A stretch of DNA of 34,692 bases from an uncultured Paraglaciecola sp. (GCF_913058035.1 NZ_CAJXPA010000027.1:1-34692), one strand, 5' to 3'. Counted from the stretch's first letter, positions 17,361 through 28,383 are shown. The notes: a model not told the origin generated them from the sequence alone. Program-made: numbers and translations.

Positions 17361-17745
17361 TTCTTGAAAAACACCCACATTCAAAGCTATATATGCCAAT
17401 CAGATTTTAACACCATCACCAAACAAATAGCGCAGATGGATGCGGTTTGGTCACCGTAGAAACATCACGAACAGATATGGCGTTGTTAGAAGTATCTCAT
17501 AGTTACCCATACCCAAATGAAATTGGGCGGGTGTTTATGATATTCATTCACCAAAAATGTCTAGTGTAGAAGCCATATTTGTACTGATTTAGCATGCTAG
17601 CACTAAGGTCCCTTTAGTCAATTTATGTGTCGATCCTGATTGTGGATTAAAGACACAAAACTGGGATGAAGTCATACCCATTCTTCGAAACATGTTGGGA
17701 GCGGCTAAAATAAATCGTACACGTTTTAACCAGTTCGATGCTTAA
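17361..17745 (+). pseudogene. Fragment of cobalamin-independent methionine synthase (MetE-core type), C-terminal end
   Basis: Three frames together give the last 125 or so residues of a MetE-type C-terminal domain. In order they are THIQSYICQSDFN and IAQMDAV (frame of 17373), VTVETSRTDMALLEVSHSY then YPYPNEIG (frame of 17450), and GVYDIHSPKMSSVEA with VDPDCGLKTQNWDEVIP (frame of 17530). Single-base losses explain the frame changes near 17448 and 17528, and a TAG lies at 17590-17592. PDCGLKT is the family signature near the zinc site. The upstream two thirds or more are absent; the GlxA-like gene ends 28 bp before. The family made methionine from homocysteine and a folate donor. This piece cannot work. 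Confidence 0.85.
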
Positions 17746-17766
17746 CAACCTGATATCATCCCTCCT

Positions 17767-19134
17767 TTAGGGAGAGCTAACAAACTCAATAGCTACAACC
17801 TCTCCAGTGGCTGGAATATAATCTTGTGATGGTAGCCACTTTGCGTGCATCAAAATTCCTAGCAGTTGATCATTTTGTCTCAACAACACCACTTGGTTTC
17901 GCACCCAAGGCGGGATCTGCCATTGCTTAAACCATTGTTTTAATGGTTTGCTGTGCGCTGCCCCTTTCGGGGTAAAACGTTGTGAATAACCACCAAATTG
18001 AATACTGATGTCGCCAGCTTTTGAATCGAGTGTCAGGTTGTTGCTATTGGGTTCAGAGCATTTTCTGAAGTGCAGTGTGCCCATATCTGAAGGAAGCTCC
18101 ATCTGGGATCCACCATTCCAAATCAATACTTGTTTATTAATCAATGGCTTAACAGCAATCACAAAAAGCATTTGGTTGAAACGCCTAAACTGCCAACCGT
18201 TCCATTGCAAAATAGGTGATGCGTCTTCTGCAGCATCAAGTACCTCTTGCTTGAGTTGATTTAACACCACTAAAGAAGGGCTTTGAATACCAAGTTCAGA
18301 TAACCAATAACGCACCAACTGATGTAACCATGATTGACTTAACAGCTGAAGGGCAGGTAGATGCAGACTATAAGGTGACGCTTGTATTTGCTTGAGCTTT
18401 TTCTCACAGACTTCATCTAATAAATGTTGTTGTTCGGCGCACAATGCAGCACTGCGACTGACTGAACGAGAAATTTCAGGCCAACGACTTTGTAAAATAG
18501 GCAAGACATCATGACGTAAGAAATTACGCTCAAAATCAGTGTTTAGATTAGACTCGTCTTCACACCATAACAATTTATGTTGTTGTGCATAGTCCAAGAT
18601 AGCTTGTTGTCTGGTATCTAGCAGCGGTCGGTAGAACCCGACTTGTTTATCTGGTTGAAATAGATAATCTGAAATCCACGTGCGATTCATCGCAGACAGA
18701 CCTTTAGGCCCAGCACCTCGTTTTAGCTGCAATAAAAAAGTTTCAAGTTGGTCATCTTGATGTTGTCCTAGTAACACTTGACTATTAGCTGGCGCTAATT
18801 CAGCTAACTTGTTGTAACGTGCCTCTCTAGCTTGTGCTTCAAGGCTTTGCCTTGGTGCGCTTTGTACGTTTACATTAGCAGTTTGAAATTCAATGTCTAA
18901 GGTGGCGCAAACCTGCTGACAATGTGTTTGCCACTTATCTGCGTTTTGGCTTATACCGTGATGAATATGAATAGCACTGAGACAAAAGTTGAAATGGTCC
19001 TGTTGCTTTAAATTGTGAATAGCGTGCAATAACACATGGGAATCGACACCACCACTGTAAGCCACAACAACATGAGTGGCCGACAAAAGTGGCTCACAAC
19101 TTAGATGTTGTTTAAGTGCATTCAAAACTAACAT
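17767..19134 (-). CDS. tilS: tRNA(Ile)-lysidine synthetase
   Basis: This 455-residue cytoplasmic enzyme uses ATP to attach lysine to C34 of tRNA-Ile(CAU), so that it reads AUA and not AUG. The N-terminal PP-loop ATPase motif SGGVDS is at 27-32, followed by HIHHGIS and GQHQDDQLETFLLQLKRGAG, which are typical of TilS. The middle and C-terminal tRNA-binding domains have the length expected for the gammaproteobacterial form (about 430-460). The gene is last in the cluster and is cut off from accA by an intrinsic terminator, so it probably has its own promoter in the 83-bp gap or depends on read-through. tilS next to accA is the usual order in this group. Confidence 0.95.
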   Translation of the reverse strand: MLVLNALKQHLSCEPLLSATHVVVAYSGGVDSHVLLHAIHNLKQQDHFNFCLSAIHIHHGISQNADKWQTHCQQVCATLDIEFQTANVNVQSAPRQSLEAQAREARYNKLAELAPANSQVLLGQHQDDQLETFLLQLKRGAGPKGLSAMNRTWISDYLFQPDKQVGFYRPLLDTRQQAILDYAQQHKLLWCEDESNLNTDFERNFLRHDVLPILQSRWPEISRSVSRSAALCAEQQHLLDEVCEKKLKQIQASPYSLHLPALQLLSQSWLHQLVRYWLSELGIQSPSLVVLNQLKQEVLDAAEDASPILQWNGWQFRRFNQMLFVIAVKPLINKQVLIWNGGSQMELPSDMGTLHFRKCSEPNSNNLTLDSKAGDISIQFGGYSQRFTPKGAAHSKPLKQWFKQWQIPPWVRNQVVLLRQNDQLLGILMHAKWLPSQDYIPATGEVVAIEFVSSP

Positions 19135-19154
19135 AATGACTTATAACCCCTAAT

Positions 19155-19183
19155 AACAAAAAAGCCATCTTTTAGATGGCTTT
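19155..19183 (-). terminator. Rho-independent terminator after accA
   Basis: The arms AAAGCCATCT (19161-19170) and AGATGGCTTT (19174-19183) form a perfect 10-bp stem with a 3-base loop. On the minus strand the stem runs into a T-tract. It lies 35 bp after the accA stop and ends the accA transcript before tilS. Confidence 0.88.
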
Positions 19184-19217
19184 ATACAGTTTATCTACAT
19201 ATTACTGGCTTTATTAT

Positions 19218-20174
19218 TTAACAATAACCAAAAGACATCAACCGTGCATAACGTTGAGCTAACAATTCTTCGGTAGATAGACTGCAAAGCTGAGCCAGTT
19301 GCTGTTTAAGCGTGGCTTTTAAATTAGAGGCCATGCTGTCATGGTCTCTATGAGCACCACCTAGTGGTTCGTTCACAATCTGATTGATCAATCCTAACTC
19401 TTTGATTTGACTCGCACTGACACCCATAGCATCGGCAGCTTGTGGAGCCTTTTCAGCACTTTTCCACAGTATAGAAGCACAACCTTCTGGCGATATAACC
19501 GAGTAGGTGCTGTATTGCAGCATATTTACTCTGTCACCCACACCAATAGCCAATGCACCACCTGAACCACCTTCGCCAATTACAGTACATATGATAGGGA
19601 CTTTTAAGCCAGACATGACTTTTAAGTTTCGAGCGATAGCTTCACTTTGGCCACGCTCTTCTGCACCTACACCAGGATATGCTCCTGGGGTATCAATAAA
19701 AGTAATAATAGGTATATTAAAACGTTCGGCCATTTCCATGAGACGTAGTGCTTTTCGATAACCTTCAGGTTTAGGCATACCAAAATTACGCTTTATTTTT
19801 TCTTTAGTATCGCGGCCTTTTTGATGGCCAATGATCATCACTGGTTGCTCATCAATGTTGGCTAAACCTCCGACTATAGCTTTGTCATCTGCAAACGCTC
19901 GGTCACCAGAAAGCTCATCAAAATCAGTACAGATACGTTCCACATAATCGTAGGTATATGGACGCATTGGATGACGAGCTATTTGACAGATTTGCCATGC
20001 GCCTAAGTCTGCAAAAATTTTCCGACTTAACTCGGCACTTTTTTCTCGAAGCTTGGTAATCTCTTCTTCGATATTGAGATCAAATTCACCACCTTGATTG
20101 ACTAGTCTCAACTCTTCAATCTTCGCTTCTAATTCAGCGATAGGCTTTTCGAACTCTAAAAAATTTACACTCAT
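19218..20174 (-). CDS. accA: Acetyl-CoA carboxylase, carboxyltransferase alpha subunit
   Basis: This 318-residue subunit works with AccD to move the carboxyl group from biotin on AccB to acetyl-CoA, making malonyl-CoA for fatty acid synthesis. The start [19 protein letters not shown] is the family N-terminus. The carboxyltransferase core shows [39 protein letters not shown] and [15 protein letters not shown]. The ATG at 20174 was chosen over an upstream ATG at 20213 because it gives the usual 318-319 residues and has AGGTG 8 bases before it. The gene follows dnaE by about 50 bp, a conserved order. The strong terminator after it marks the end of the main cluster. Confidence 0.96.
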   Translation of the reverse strand: MSVNFLEFEKPIAELEAKIEELRLVNQGGEFDLNIEEEITKLREKSAELSRKIFADLGAWQICQIARHPMRPYTYDYVERICTDFDELSGDRAFADDKAIVGGLANIDEQPVMIIGHQKGRDTKEKIKRNFGMPKPEGYRKALRLMEMAERFNIPIITFIDTPGAYPGVGAEERGQSEAIARNLKVMSGLKVPIICTVIGEGGSGGALAIGVGDRVNMLQYSTYSVISPEGCASILWKSAEKAPQAADAMGVSASQIKELGLINQIVNEPLGGAHRDHDSMASNLKATLKQQLAQLCSLSTEELLAQRYARLMSFGYC

Positions 20175-20226
20175 TGAACACCTAATAATAATTGTTTGCA
20201 GATTTTCATTCAATTTTATAAAAAAA

Positions 20227-23200
20227 TTAATGAAACTCTAAGTCAACTTGAGGTTTACCCAATAGCTGTTGTAGGTCATATAGTAACTCATCTTGGGGAG
20301 TAACGTACCATTGTGCGCCCAGGGTTAAATTTACTTTCACATCTGGATGCACATAATGTATCTGAACCGGACAACTTCCACCTTGGTGTGGTTGTAAAAT
20401 AGTTTTTATTTTAGCCACGGTTACAGGGTTACACCAGCTTGATTCCAAACGTACTTGCAAACCCTTGGCATTTTTCTCACGGGCTTGAACTAAATCCATT
20501 ACATCACGGGCAGACATTGTATTGCCACCAGAGAATTCATCAAAGCTGACCTGTCCACTTATCACCAATATTTTGTCTTCTTGCAACAATTCCTCATATT
20601 GTTCAAGCATATCGGGGAAAAAACGAACATCTACTCTGGCACTTTTATCATCGAGTGTGACTAACGCCCAACGACGGCCGCGTTTATTGGTCATCACTCT
20701 AACGCCTAATACCAGACCCACTGCAAAAGAGGTTTGGTCTCTATTTGTTGGCTTAAGGTCAATTAAACGGCAAGGCGCATAATGTTTGATTTCATTCAGG
20801 TACTGATTAATGGGGTGTCCAGTAAGATAGAGCCCTAACGTGGTTTTTTCACCGTCTAACCAGACTTTATCTGGCCAAGGGGGGACATCAGCAAAGGCTT
20901 GCTTTACTTGTTCGGGTTCATTGGTCAACAAACCAAACATGTCTGATTGCCCCGATGTCTTATTCTTGGCATGTTGGCCTGCGGCAGCCAAAGCGTCAGG
21001 CAATGAAGACATGATTGACGCACGATGAGGTCCTAAATTATCTAAAGCGCCCGCCAAAACTAATTTTTCTAATATACGTTTATTGATACGTTTTAAATCA
21101 ATTTTGGCACAAAAATCGAATAAGTCGCTAAACTTACCGGTTTTTTCACGCGCTTCAATAATAGCGCCGATCGGACCTTCACCCACACCTTTAATTGCAC
21201 CTATTCCATAGACAATACGCCCTTCATTATCAACAGCAAATTTATGGCTACCAGCATTCACATCAGGCGGTAAAATAGTCAGCCCCATACGGTTACAATC
21301 ATCAACTAAGGTCACAATTTTATCTGAATTATCCATATCTGCAGACATAACGGCAGCCATAAACTCAGCGGGGTAATGAGTTTTAAGCCATAAGGTTTGA
21401 TAAGAAACTAACGCGTAAGCGGCAGAGTGTGACTTGTTAAAACCATACCCAGCAAACTTTTCTACTAAGTCAAAAATTTTGATGGCAAGAGTCGGATCGA
21501 TACCGTTTTCTTTGGCTCCAGTCTCGAACGACTCACGCTGTTTTTCCATTTCTTCTAGATTTTTTTTACCCATAGCACGGCGTAATAAATCGGCACCACC
21601 CAAACTATAACCAGACATAACCTGAGCAATCTGCATGACCTGCTCTTGATACAGGATAATACCGTAAGTCGGCTGTAGAATTTCTTTGAGACACTCGTGT
21701 TGGTATTCTGCATCAGGATAAGAAACTTCTTCGCGACCATGTTTACGGTCAATGAAGTTATCTACCATGCCTGATTGCAATGGGCCTGGCCTAAACAGAG
21801 CAACCAGAGCAATGATATCTTCAAAAGAGTCTGGTTTAAGACGTTTAATCAATTCTTTCATACCGCGGGATTCAAGCTGGAATACCGCAGTGGTCTCTGC
21901 ATTTTGCAGTACCCTAAAACATTTTGCATCGACTAGAGGGATGGCGCTGATATCAATATCAATGCCTTTACCCTGTTTTATCATATCGGTCGCCCACTGA
22001 ATAATGGTCAGTGTGCGTAACCCCAAGAAATCAAACTTAACTAGCCCTGCGGTCTCAACATCGTTTTTATCAAACTGAGTAACCGGGTTTTTGCCTTCAT
22101 CATCACAATAAAGCGGTGCAAAATCAGTGATCAGTGTAGGAGCGATTACTACTCCACCAGCATGTTTACCCGCGTTACGAGTACAACCTTCTAGAATACG
22201 ACACATGTCGATCAGTTCTTTGACATCTTCATCTTGATTATATAACTCGGGTAAACGAGGTTCCTCAAGAAAGGCTTTTTCAAGTGTCATGCCAGGAGTG
22301 GGAGGAATAAGTTTGGAGATACGGTCAACGAAACCATAAGGGTGACCTAATACTCGACCCACATCTCGCACCACGGCTTTTGCAGCCATAGTGCCAAAAG
22401 TGATAATCTGAGACACAGCATCACGTCCATACATTTCTGCAACGTGGTCAATCACTTCATCACGCCTGTCCATGCAGAAATCAACATCGAAATCTGGCAT
22501 AGATACGCGTTCAGGATTCAAGAATCTTTCGAATAACAAATCATATTCAAGTGGATCGAGATCAGTAATATCTAATGCATAAGCCACTAATGATCCAGCG
22601 CCTGACCCACGCCCAGGGCCAACAGGAATATTATTATCCTTACTCCACTGAATAAACTCCATGACGATTAAGAAATAACCAGGGAATCCCATTTGATTAA
22701 TGACCACTAGCTCAATGTCTAAGCGTTCATCATACTGAGGTCGTTTTTCTAAGCGTACTTGCTCATCAGGGAATAAAAACGCTAGACGTCTTTCCAGACC
22801 TTCCTTAGATACCTTGACCAAAAAGTCTTTGATATCCATACCTTCAGTAGGAAAGTCAGGTAAAAAATAAGTGCCAAGCTGGACGGTAACATTGCAGCGT
22901 TTAGCAATTTCCACAGTATTTTGAATGGCTTCTGGGATGTCAGAAAATAACGCCAACATTTCCTCAGCCGTCCGTAAATATTGCTGATCACTGTATTCTT
23001 TGGGCCTGCGAGGGTCGTTTAATGTATAACCGTCGTGAATGGCAACACGAATTTCATGGGCATCAAAGTTTTCTCTATCAACAAAACAAACTTCATTTGT
23101 AGCCACAACTGGTAAGTCAAACTGTTGCGCCCAATCTACCGCTTGATGAACATAATCTTCTTCTCCAGCCCTACCTGTTCGAGTCAATTCAAGATAAAAT

Positions 23201-23712
23201 CTATCTGGAAAGTTTTGCACATAAAACTGGGTAGCCTGACTGGCTATATCAGTACTGCCCTTAGCTAACAACATACCCAGATCGCCAGCTTTACCACCGG
23301 ATAATATGATCACGCCTTGGCTATACTCGACTAACCAAGCCTTATCTATTACAGCTCTGTCTTTAACACTGCCGCGTAAGTATGCTTTAGATATCAAAAG
23401 AGTAATGTTTTTGTAACCTTTGTTATCAATTGCCAACAAAGTAAGGCGAAACAAAGCACCATCTAACTCATCGCTTTGCACCCAAAAATCAACACCAACG
23501 ATAGGCTTGATACCATTATCATGGGCTTGACCATAAAATTTAACCAAACCACACATGTTCATTTGGTCTGTGATTGCCACGGCAGGCATATCTAGTTTTT
23601 TTACCTGAGCAATAAGGGGTTTAACCTTATTTAGCCCATCTAACATGGAATAATCGCTATGCACCCGCAAGTGGACAAATTTGACTGCTGAGTTGTGTAA
23701 TTGTTCTGTCAT
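20227..23712 (-). CDS. dnaE: DNA polymerase III alpha subunit
   Basis: This 1161-residue catalytic subunit of the replicative polymerase matches the length of E. coli DnaE (1160). An N-terminal PHP domain starts with [18 protein letters not shown]. The polymerase core includes [18 protein letters not shown] and the catalytic-aspartate motif [12 protein letters not shown] near residue 405. The fingers region contains [21 protein letters not shown] helix-hairpin-helix and an OB fold follow ([16 protein letters not shown]). The ATG follows the rnhB stop directly (TAAATG), so translation is probably coupled. No oddity was seen. Confidence 0.98.
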   Translation of the reverse strand: MTEQLHNSAVKFVHLRVHSDYSMLDGLNKVKPLIAQVKKLDMPAVAITDQMNMCGLVKFYGQAHDNGIKPIVGVDFWVQSDELDGALFRLTLLAIDNKGYKNITLLISKAYLRGSVKDRAVIDKAWLVEYSQGVIILSGGKAGDLGMLLAKGSTDIASQATQFYVQNFPDRFYLELTRTGRAGEEDYVHQAVDWAQQFDLPVVATNEVCFVDRENFDAHEIRVAIHDGYTLNDPRRPKEYSDQQYLRTAEEMLALFSDIPEAIQNTVEIAKRCNVTVQLGTYFLPDFPTEGMDIKDFLVKVSKEGLERRLAFLFPDEQVRLEKRPQYDERLDIELVVINQMGFPGYFLIVMEFIQWSKDNNIPVGPGRGSGAGSLVAYALDITDLDPLEYDLLFERFLNPERVSMPDFDVDFCMDRRDEVIDHVAEMYGRDAVSQIITFGTMAAKAVVRDVGRVLGHPYGFVDRISKLIPPTPGMTLEKAFLEEPRLPELYNQDEDVKELIDMCRILEGCTRNAGKHAGGVVIAPTLITDFAPLYCDDEGKNPVTQFDKNDVETAGLVKFDFLGLRTLTIIQWATDMIKQGKGIDIDISAIPLVDAKCFRVLQNAETTAVFQLESRGMKELIKRLKPDSFEDIIALVALFRPGPLQSGMVDNFIDRKHGREEVSYPDAEYQHECLKEILQPTYGIILYQEQVMQIAQVMSGYSLGGADLLRRAMGKKNLEEMEKQRESFETGAKENGIDPTLAIKIFDLVEKFAGYGFNKSHSAAYALVSYQTLWLKTHYPAEFMAAVMSADMDNSDKIVTLVDDCNRMGLTILPPDVNAGSHKFAVDNEGRIVYGIGAIKGVGEGPIGAIIEAREKTGKFSDLFDFCAKIDLKRINKRILEKLVLAGALDNLGPHRASIMSSLPDALAAAGQHAKNKTSGQSDMFGLLTNEPEQVKQAFADVPPWPDKVWLDGEKTTLGLYLTGHPINQYLNEIKHYAPCRLIDLKPTNRDQTSFAVGLVLGVRVMTNKRGRRWALVTLDDKSARVDVRFFPDMLEQYEELLQEDKILVISGQVSFDEFSGGNTMSARDVMDLVQAREKNAKGLQVRLESSWCNPVTVAKIKTILQPHQGGSCPVQIHYVHPDVKVNLTLGAQWYVTPQDELLYDLQQLLGKPQVDLEFH

Positions 23713-24306
23713 TTAAGAGCCTGCTAACTGGCCGTCACGCATAGCAAGAGACTGCTGCACCGGCTTAAAACTCATTCGATATTGAGGGAGTGGCCCAAGC
23801 TCAGCGAGCTTAGCCAAATGGAATGGCGTAGGGTAACCTTTATGTTTAGCGAAACCATATTCTGGATATTGTTGGTCCATGATTAACATTTCTTTGTCAC
23901 GCGTTACTTTTGCAATAATAGAAGCAGCAGATATTTCAGCAATTAAACCGTCGCCTTTAATTACCGCTTCGCTTGAATAGCCCCATTTGGGACAACGATT
24001 GCCATCAACCATCACGTGAGTTGGTTGAATTGACAATGCCTGTACCGCTCTGGTCATAGCTAACATAGTGGCTTGTAGAATATTTAACTCATCTATTTCT
24101 TGCGGGCTAGCACGACCAATCGACCACGCCAATGCATATTGTTTAATTTGTGTAGCTAAGCTCCCTCGTTTTTTTTCAGATAATTTTTTTGAGTCAGCCA
24201 AACCAATGATTTTATAACGCGGGTCAAGAATAACTGCCGCGGTTACTACATCACCAACTAAGGGCCCCCTGCCTACTTCATCAACACCGGCAATAAAATG
24301 GTTCAT
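23713..24306 (-). CDS. rnhB: Ribonuclease HII
   Basis: This enzyme removes RNA from RNA-DNA hybrids, including single ribonucleotides in DNA. The start of the fold, [20 protein letters not shown], carries the first two acidic catalytic residues (Asp9, Glu10). [26 protein letters not shown] and [14 protein letters not shown] are further family blocks, the last two holding catalytic acidic residues. The ATG at 24306 gives 197 residues, like E. coli (198). A longer in-frame TTG start at 24354 would add 16 residues and overlap lpxB, and that stretch includes part of a 13-bp direct repeat. The lpxB stop lies 31 bp before the chosen start. Confidence 0.94.
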   Translation of the reverse strand: MNHFIAGVDEVGRGPLVGDVVTAAVILDPRYKIIGLADSKKLSEKKRGSLATQIKQYALAWSIGRASPQEIDELNILQATMLAMTRAVQALSIQPTHVMVDGNRCPKWGYSSEAVIKGDGLIAEISAASIIAKVTRDKEMLIMDQQYPEYGFAKHKGYPTPFHLAKLAELGPLPQYRMSFKPVQQSLAMRDGQLAGS

Positions 24307-24317
24307 GTTCTTAGTCT

Positions 24318-24348
24318 GCTCATGGCTGTTAACCCGCTCATGGCTGTT
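24318..24348. repeat. 13-bp direct repeat across the lpxB stop / rnhB leader
   Basis: GCTCATGGCTGTT occurs at 24318-24330 and 24336-24348 (18-bp period). The right copy includes the lpxB stop codon. It looks like a small duplication that lengthened the gap before rnhB. Confidence 0.8.
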
Positions 24349-25498
24349 GCTCAATCAAATTAGCTACAGCTATCGCTGCTTGCGCATCAGCATCTTTTTT
24401 AAGTGATTCGTGCAAAGTTTGAAATTTTGAAATAAGGACTTGTTGTTGTTCATCTTTTTGTGTGGTCAACATAGGTAATAGTAATTCGCTGATATTCTGC
24501 GGAGTCACGTCATCTTGTAACAGCTCCGGAATTAATTTTTCATTTGCCAACACATTAGGTAAAGCAAAATATTTGGCCTTGTATAACCATTTCATCATTT
24601 GATAAGTTAAACCACTGAGTTTATAAGCCGTCACCATATTTTTTTTGCATAACATCGCTTCTAAGGTAGCGGTGCCAGATGCTAATAATACGGCATCAGA
24701 CGCAATCATCACGTTTCTTGCATGACCAATGACAACCTGAATAGATAAGTCATGTTTATGTGTCTGAATATAATCGTCAACTTGGTCTTTGCGCTGACGA
24801 TTAATCACCGGAATTAACACTTTTAGCCCAGGTATATCTGACTTCAATAGTAAACAAGATTGCATAAACACATCAAGCAATGTGTCTACCTCACGTTTTC
24901 TACTGCCAGGTAAAACGGCTAAAACAATAGAATCGTCTTTAAGTTGCAATGATTGACGAGCTCTTTTTTTATCTGGTTTGATAGCAATGTCATCAGCCAT
25001 AGTATGACCAACAAACTCACAAGGAATTTGATGATTGTCGTAAACCTGTTTTTCAAAAGGAAAAATACTTAATACCAGGTGGGTAGCCTTAGCTATCTTA
25101 AAAATACGCTTTTCACGCCAAGCCCATACTGTAGGGCTGACATACTGTACAGTTTTAATACCCTGCTTTTTGAGTTTTAATTCTAGTCCTAAATTAAAAT
25201 CGGGCGCATCAACCCCAATAAATACATCAGGAGGATTAGCGAGAAAGTGTTTCAACATAGACTTGCGAACAAACAACAGTCTGCGGATCCTTGATAAGAC
25301 CTCAACCAATCCCATCACTGATAACTCTTCCATATCAAATAAGCTCTGACAGCCTTGGGCCTGCATTTTTGGCCCAGCAATGCCCTCAAATATAGCATTT
25401 GGGTAGTGTTTTTTGAGTTGTTTGATAAGACCAGCGGCAAGAATATCGCCTGAAGCTTCGCCAGCGATGATCCCTACTTTGAGTAATTTCTCGCTCAT
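24338..25498 (-). CDS. lpxB: Lipid-A-disaccharide synthase
   Basis: This 386-residue GT19 glycosyltransferase joins UDP-2,3-diacylglucosamine and lipid X to form the lipid A disaccharide on the inner membrane face. Family motifs are [17 protein letters not shown] at the N-terminus, [36 protein letters not shown] and [14 protein letters not shown]. The length matches E. coli (382). It starts three bases after the lpxA stop, so the two are translated as a unit. The order lpxD-fabZ-lpxA-lpxB is conserved across gammaproteobacteria. Confidence 0.97.
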   Translation of the reverse strand: MSEKLLKVGIIAGEASGDILAAGLIKQLKKHYPNAIFEGIAGPKMQAQGCQSLFDMEELSVMGLVEVLSRIRRLLFVRKSMLKHFLANPPDVFIGVDAPDFNLGLELKLKKQGIKTVQYVSPTVWAWREKRIFKIAKATHLVLSIFPFEKQVYDNHQIPCEFVGHTMADDIAIKPDKKRARQSLQLKDDSIVLAVLPGSRKREVDTLLDVFMQSCLLLKSDIPGLKVLIPVINRQRKDQVDDYIQTHKHDLSIQVVIGHARNVMIASDAVLLASGTATLEAMLCKKNMVTAYKLSGLTYQMMKWLYKAKYFALPNVLANEKLIPELLQDDVTPQNISELLLPMLTTQKDEQQQVLISKFQTLHESLKKDADAQAAIAVANLIEQQP

Positions 25499-25501
25499 GA
25501 T

Positions 25502-26269
25502 TTAGCGAACAATGCCTCGGGAAGAGCGATTAACGAAGTCAGCCATACGTTTAACGTCTTGGGTATCATCAGATAATTCCCTTAGTTTTTCAACTGCTTC
25601 GGTAGCTCTATAATTGTTACGGTACAAAATTTTATAAGCGCGTTTAATTTGCATAATCGTTTCACTGGAAAAACCACGACGCTTTAATCCTTCAGAGTTG
25701 ATACCCCGAGGCTCACCATTATTTCCCACCATAATAAAAGGCGGCACGTCAGCTAATATGATGGCTCCGCCACCAATAAAACTATGGTCGGCAATATGAC
25801 AAAATTGGTGAGCAGCGGTCAAGCCTCCCATGATAACCCAATTGCCAATATGTACATGGCCTGCCAATGTAGCACCTGTGGCCAATATACTATTATCACC
25901 AATGACACAATCATGGGCAACATGCACAAAACACATTAATAAGTTATTAGAGCCTATTCTAGTGACACCTTGATCTTGAACGGTGCCTCGGTGGATTGTC
26001 ACCGACTCACGAATTATATTGTTATCACCTATGATTAGTTCGGTCGGTTCGCCAGCATACTTTTTATCCTGACAATCTTCGCCAACAGAGGCAAACTGAT
26101 ATATGTGATTACCTTTTCCTATGCTGGTTTTGCCTTTCACAACCACATGAGATTCAAGCACAGTGTTATCGTCTATGCTGACATTTGCATCAACCAAGCA
26201 AAAAGCACCAATTGAGACATTTTCACCCAATTTGACAGAGGGATGGATAATGGCAGTGGAATGTATCAC
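25502..26269 (-). CDS. lpxA: UDP-N-acetylglucosamine O-acyltransferase
   Basis: This 255-residue left-handed beta-helix trimer carries out the first step of lipid A synthesis, moving 3-hydroxyacyl from ACP to UDP-GlcNAc. Hexapeptide repeats run from MIHSTAIIHPSVKLGENVSIG to about residue 190. The catalytic His is in FVHVAHDCVIGDN (near residue 122), and HQFCHIADHSFIGGGA is also typical. A helical C-terminal part follows. The start is GTG, with AGGAGA nine bases upstream inside the end of fabZ. The gap to fabZ is three bases. Confidence 0.97.
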   Translation of the reverse strand: MIHSTAIIHPSVKLGENVSIGAFCLVDANVSIDDNTVLESHVVVKGKTSIGKGNHIYQFASVGEDCQDKKYAGEPTELIIGDNNIIRESVTIHRGTVQDQGVTRIGSNNLLMCFVHVAHDCVIGDNSILATGATLAGHVHIGNWVIMGGLTAAHQFCHIADHSFIGGGAIILADVPPFIMVGNNGEPRGINSEGLKRRGFSSETIMQIKRAYKILYRNNYRATEAVEKLRELSDDTQDVKRMADFVNRSSRGIVR

Positions 26270-26272
26270 CTG

Positions 26273-26719
26273 TTACATTCTCCTCATGGCACACATAAAT
26301 TCAGCTTCACATGCAGCTTTACCGTCAACGCTTGCCACACCGTGAAACTTCCAAATCCCGCGACGCTCTTTGATCAATCTCACTTCCATGTCCATGCGAT
26401 CACCGGGAACAACAGGCATTTTGAAGCGTGCTTTGTCCACACCAGCATATAAATACAGGTCGTCAGAATTACCTGACGTTTTAAAACCCAACACACCAGC
26501 AACCTGGGCTAATGCTTCGAGTATCATAACGCCTGGGAAAATAGGTTTACCCGGGAAATGCCCTGTAAAGCAAGGTTCATTAAAGGTGATATTTTTATAA
26601 GCAGATATTGACTCATTCAGAGTATAGTCTGTCACTCTATCTACCAACAAGAACGGATAACGATGGGGTAGCAACTCCATGATATCTTCTATTTCAAGAG
26701 TGTTTACATTTTTAGACAA
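26273..26719 (-). CDS. fabZ: 3-hydroxyacyl-ACP dehydratase
   Basis: This 148-residue hot-dog-fold dehydratase makes trans-2-enoyl-ACP in fatty acid elongation. It competes with LpxA and LpxD for 3-hydroxyacyl-ACP. The catalytic His is in [14 protein letters not shown] and the catalytic Glu is in [29 protein letters not shown] is the family block between them. The start is TTG, backed by AGGAGA eight bases upstream and by the match of [20 protein letters not shown] to the family N-terminus. It lies between lpxD and lpxA. Confidence 0.97.
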   Translation of the reverse strand: MSKNVNTLEIEDIMELLPHRYPFLLVDRVTDYTLNESISAYKNITFNEPCFTGHFPGKPIFPGVMILEALAQVAGVLGFKTSGNSDDLYLYAGVDKARFKMPVVPGDRMDMEVRLIKERRGIWKFHGVASVDGKAACEAEFMCAMRRM

Positions 26720-26758
26720 AAGGTGTTCTCCTAAACTAACCAGTCGGTAGCTAAATCA

Positions 26759-27793
26759 CTACTGCTGCTGGCTTTTCTCCAATGCTTTGACACGTTGATT
26801 AAGACCAGTGATATTTCTTAATGCCACCATGTTTTTACGCCATTCTCTGTTGCCGGAAGCAGGCATACCAGACGAATAAACGCCAGGTTCTGAAATACTT
26901 TTAGTGACCATACTCATACCAGTAAAAATTACATTGTCGCAAATAGAAATGTGACCATTAATGCCGACTAAACCTGCCATGCTGCAATTTTTACCAATAA
27001 TAGTACTTCCTGCAATCACAGAACAAGCTGCCATTGCAGTATTTTCACCAATTTCAACGTTGTGAGCAATTTGACATTGATTATCGATGATCACGCCGTC
27101 AGCCAAAATAGTGTTGTCTAGCGCGCCTCGGTCTATTGTAGTACTGGCACCAATTTCTACTCTGTTGCCTATGACAACACTGCCGAGCTGAGGTATTTTG
27201 ATCCACTGACCATTGTCATTAGCATAACCAAATCCATCGCTGCCGATCACTGTGTTAGCTTGCACCAAACAATCTGTACCCATTATGACGTTATGATAAA
27301 TAGTCACATTGGCCCACAGCTTACTATTTGCACCTAACTGAGCACCTTTGCCAACAAAACAACCCGGACCAATGACAACATTGTCTCCAAGCTTTGCTCC
27401 AGCCTCAATAACCGCATTTGCACCAATTTTAACGTTTATACCCAAGTCAACATTTTCGCCAATCACTGCGTGAGATGAAATCTCCTGCGCTGGTTGAGGA
27501 GTAGTGTCGAGTAATTGTGCCGCCTTGGCAAACCCTACATAAGGGTTAGTCATGACAAGAGCGGAACAACTGCAATGGGATAATTCGTCTGGATGCAAAA
27601 TAACTGCTTGCGCTTTCGTATCCTGAAGTTGGTTACGATACCTGTTATTCGACAAAAATGAGATCTGACCTTTGCCAGCTTTCACTAGAGTAGATAAACC
27701 ACTAATGATCGTATCTTGAGTATCAGTTCCAGATAGGTGCAACTGGGCACCTATTTTCTGAGCTAATTGAAAAAGACTAATTGCGTGACTCAA
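26759..27793 (-). CDS. lpxD: UDP-3-O-(3-hydroxyacyl)glucosamine N-acyltransferase
   Basis: This 344-residue enzyme adds the second 3-hydroxyacyl chain in lipid A synthesis. The N-terminal uridine-binding domain (about 1-100; GLSTLVKAGKGQISFLSN) is followed by hexapeptide repeats of the left-handed beta helix. The catalytic His is in QIAHNVEIGENTAMAACS (near residue 240), and NTVIGSDGFGYA is conserved. The C-terminal helix is rich in Lys and Gln. The start is TTG with GGAGG five bases upstream. The length matches E. coli (341). Confidence 0.97.
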   Translation of the reverse strand: MSHAISLFQLAQKIGAQLHLSGTDTQDTIISGLSTLVKAGKGQISFLSNNRYRNQLQDTKAQAVILHPDELSHCSCSALVMTNPYVGFAKAAQLLDTTPQPAQEISSHAVIGENVDLGINVKIGANAVIEAGAKLGDNVVIGPGCFVGKGAQLGANSKLWANVTIYHNVIMGTDCLVQANTVIGSDGFGYANDNGQWIKIPQLGSVVIGNRVEIGASTTIDRGALDNTILADGVIIDNQCQIAHNVEIGENTAMAACSVIAGSTIIGKNCSMAGLVGINGHISICDNVIFTGMSMVTKSISEPGVYSSGMPASGNREWRKNMVALRNITGLNQRVKALEKSQQQ

Positions 27794-27822
27794 AATGCCT
27801 CCGTTCGAACCACTAAAGCGGT

Positions 27823-28337
27823 TTAGTTGGTTTTACCAACTTGGTCTAATACTAATTTAGAAATGTCATTATCTGGATTGATAAAAGCCACAGAATTAGC
27901 ATTCAATATAACATCATATTTTTCTTTTGCCGCTACTGCATCAATGCCTTGCTTAATCAATCCCAGCAATTTGTTCTGTTCTTCTTGTAAACGATTTTGA
28001 ATTTCTTTCTGTAAAGGTTGTGCTTTAGCTGTGTATTCTTCACGTAAAGAAATAATTTGTCCTTCAAGCTCAGTTTTTTGCTTCGTACTCATAGTGGCAG
28101 CATCACGCTGGTTTTTTCAAGGTAATATTTAATATCTTTTTCTAGACGACTTACTTCTTCGGTCTTATCTTTAAATTCTGCCGCGATAGATGCTTGAATG
28201 CTAGCCGCTTGAGGCATAGCTTGAAAAATCCCCTGCACATTAACTGCACCAATTTTTTGTTCTGCAAACACCGCTGAACTACTCATAGCCGAGGTTAATA
28301 ATGCACCTGCAATTAAACTTTTAGTAAACTTTTTCAA
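27823..28337 (-). pseudogene. skp: Periplasmic chaperone Skp (OmpH), frameshifted
   Basis: Skp holds unfolded outer-membrane proteins on their way to the BAM complex. The first frame gives a signal peptide (MKKFTKSLIAGALLTSAMSS to VFA|EQ) and a coiled coil up to KDIKYYLEK, then reads into a stop after 82 residues. The second frame resumes at once with QRDAATMSTKQKTELEGQI and runs to the normal end. One extra A in the run of six A (T run on the + strand at 28112-28117) would join them into a 171-residue Skp. The start is TTG with AGGAG upstream. The rest of the gene shows no decay, so this is either a sequencing error, a recent mutation, or a slip site that lets some full-length protein form. 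Confidence 0.85.
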
Positions 28338-28383
28338 AAATAACTCCTACTTGTTGTTCTATGGACGATTTGCTAACCAGAAA

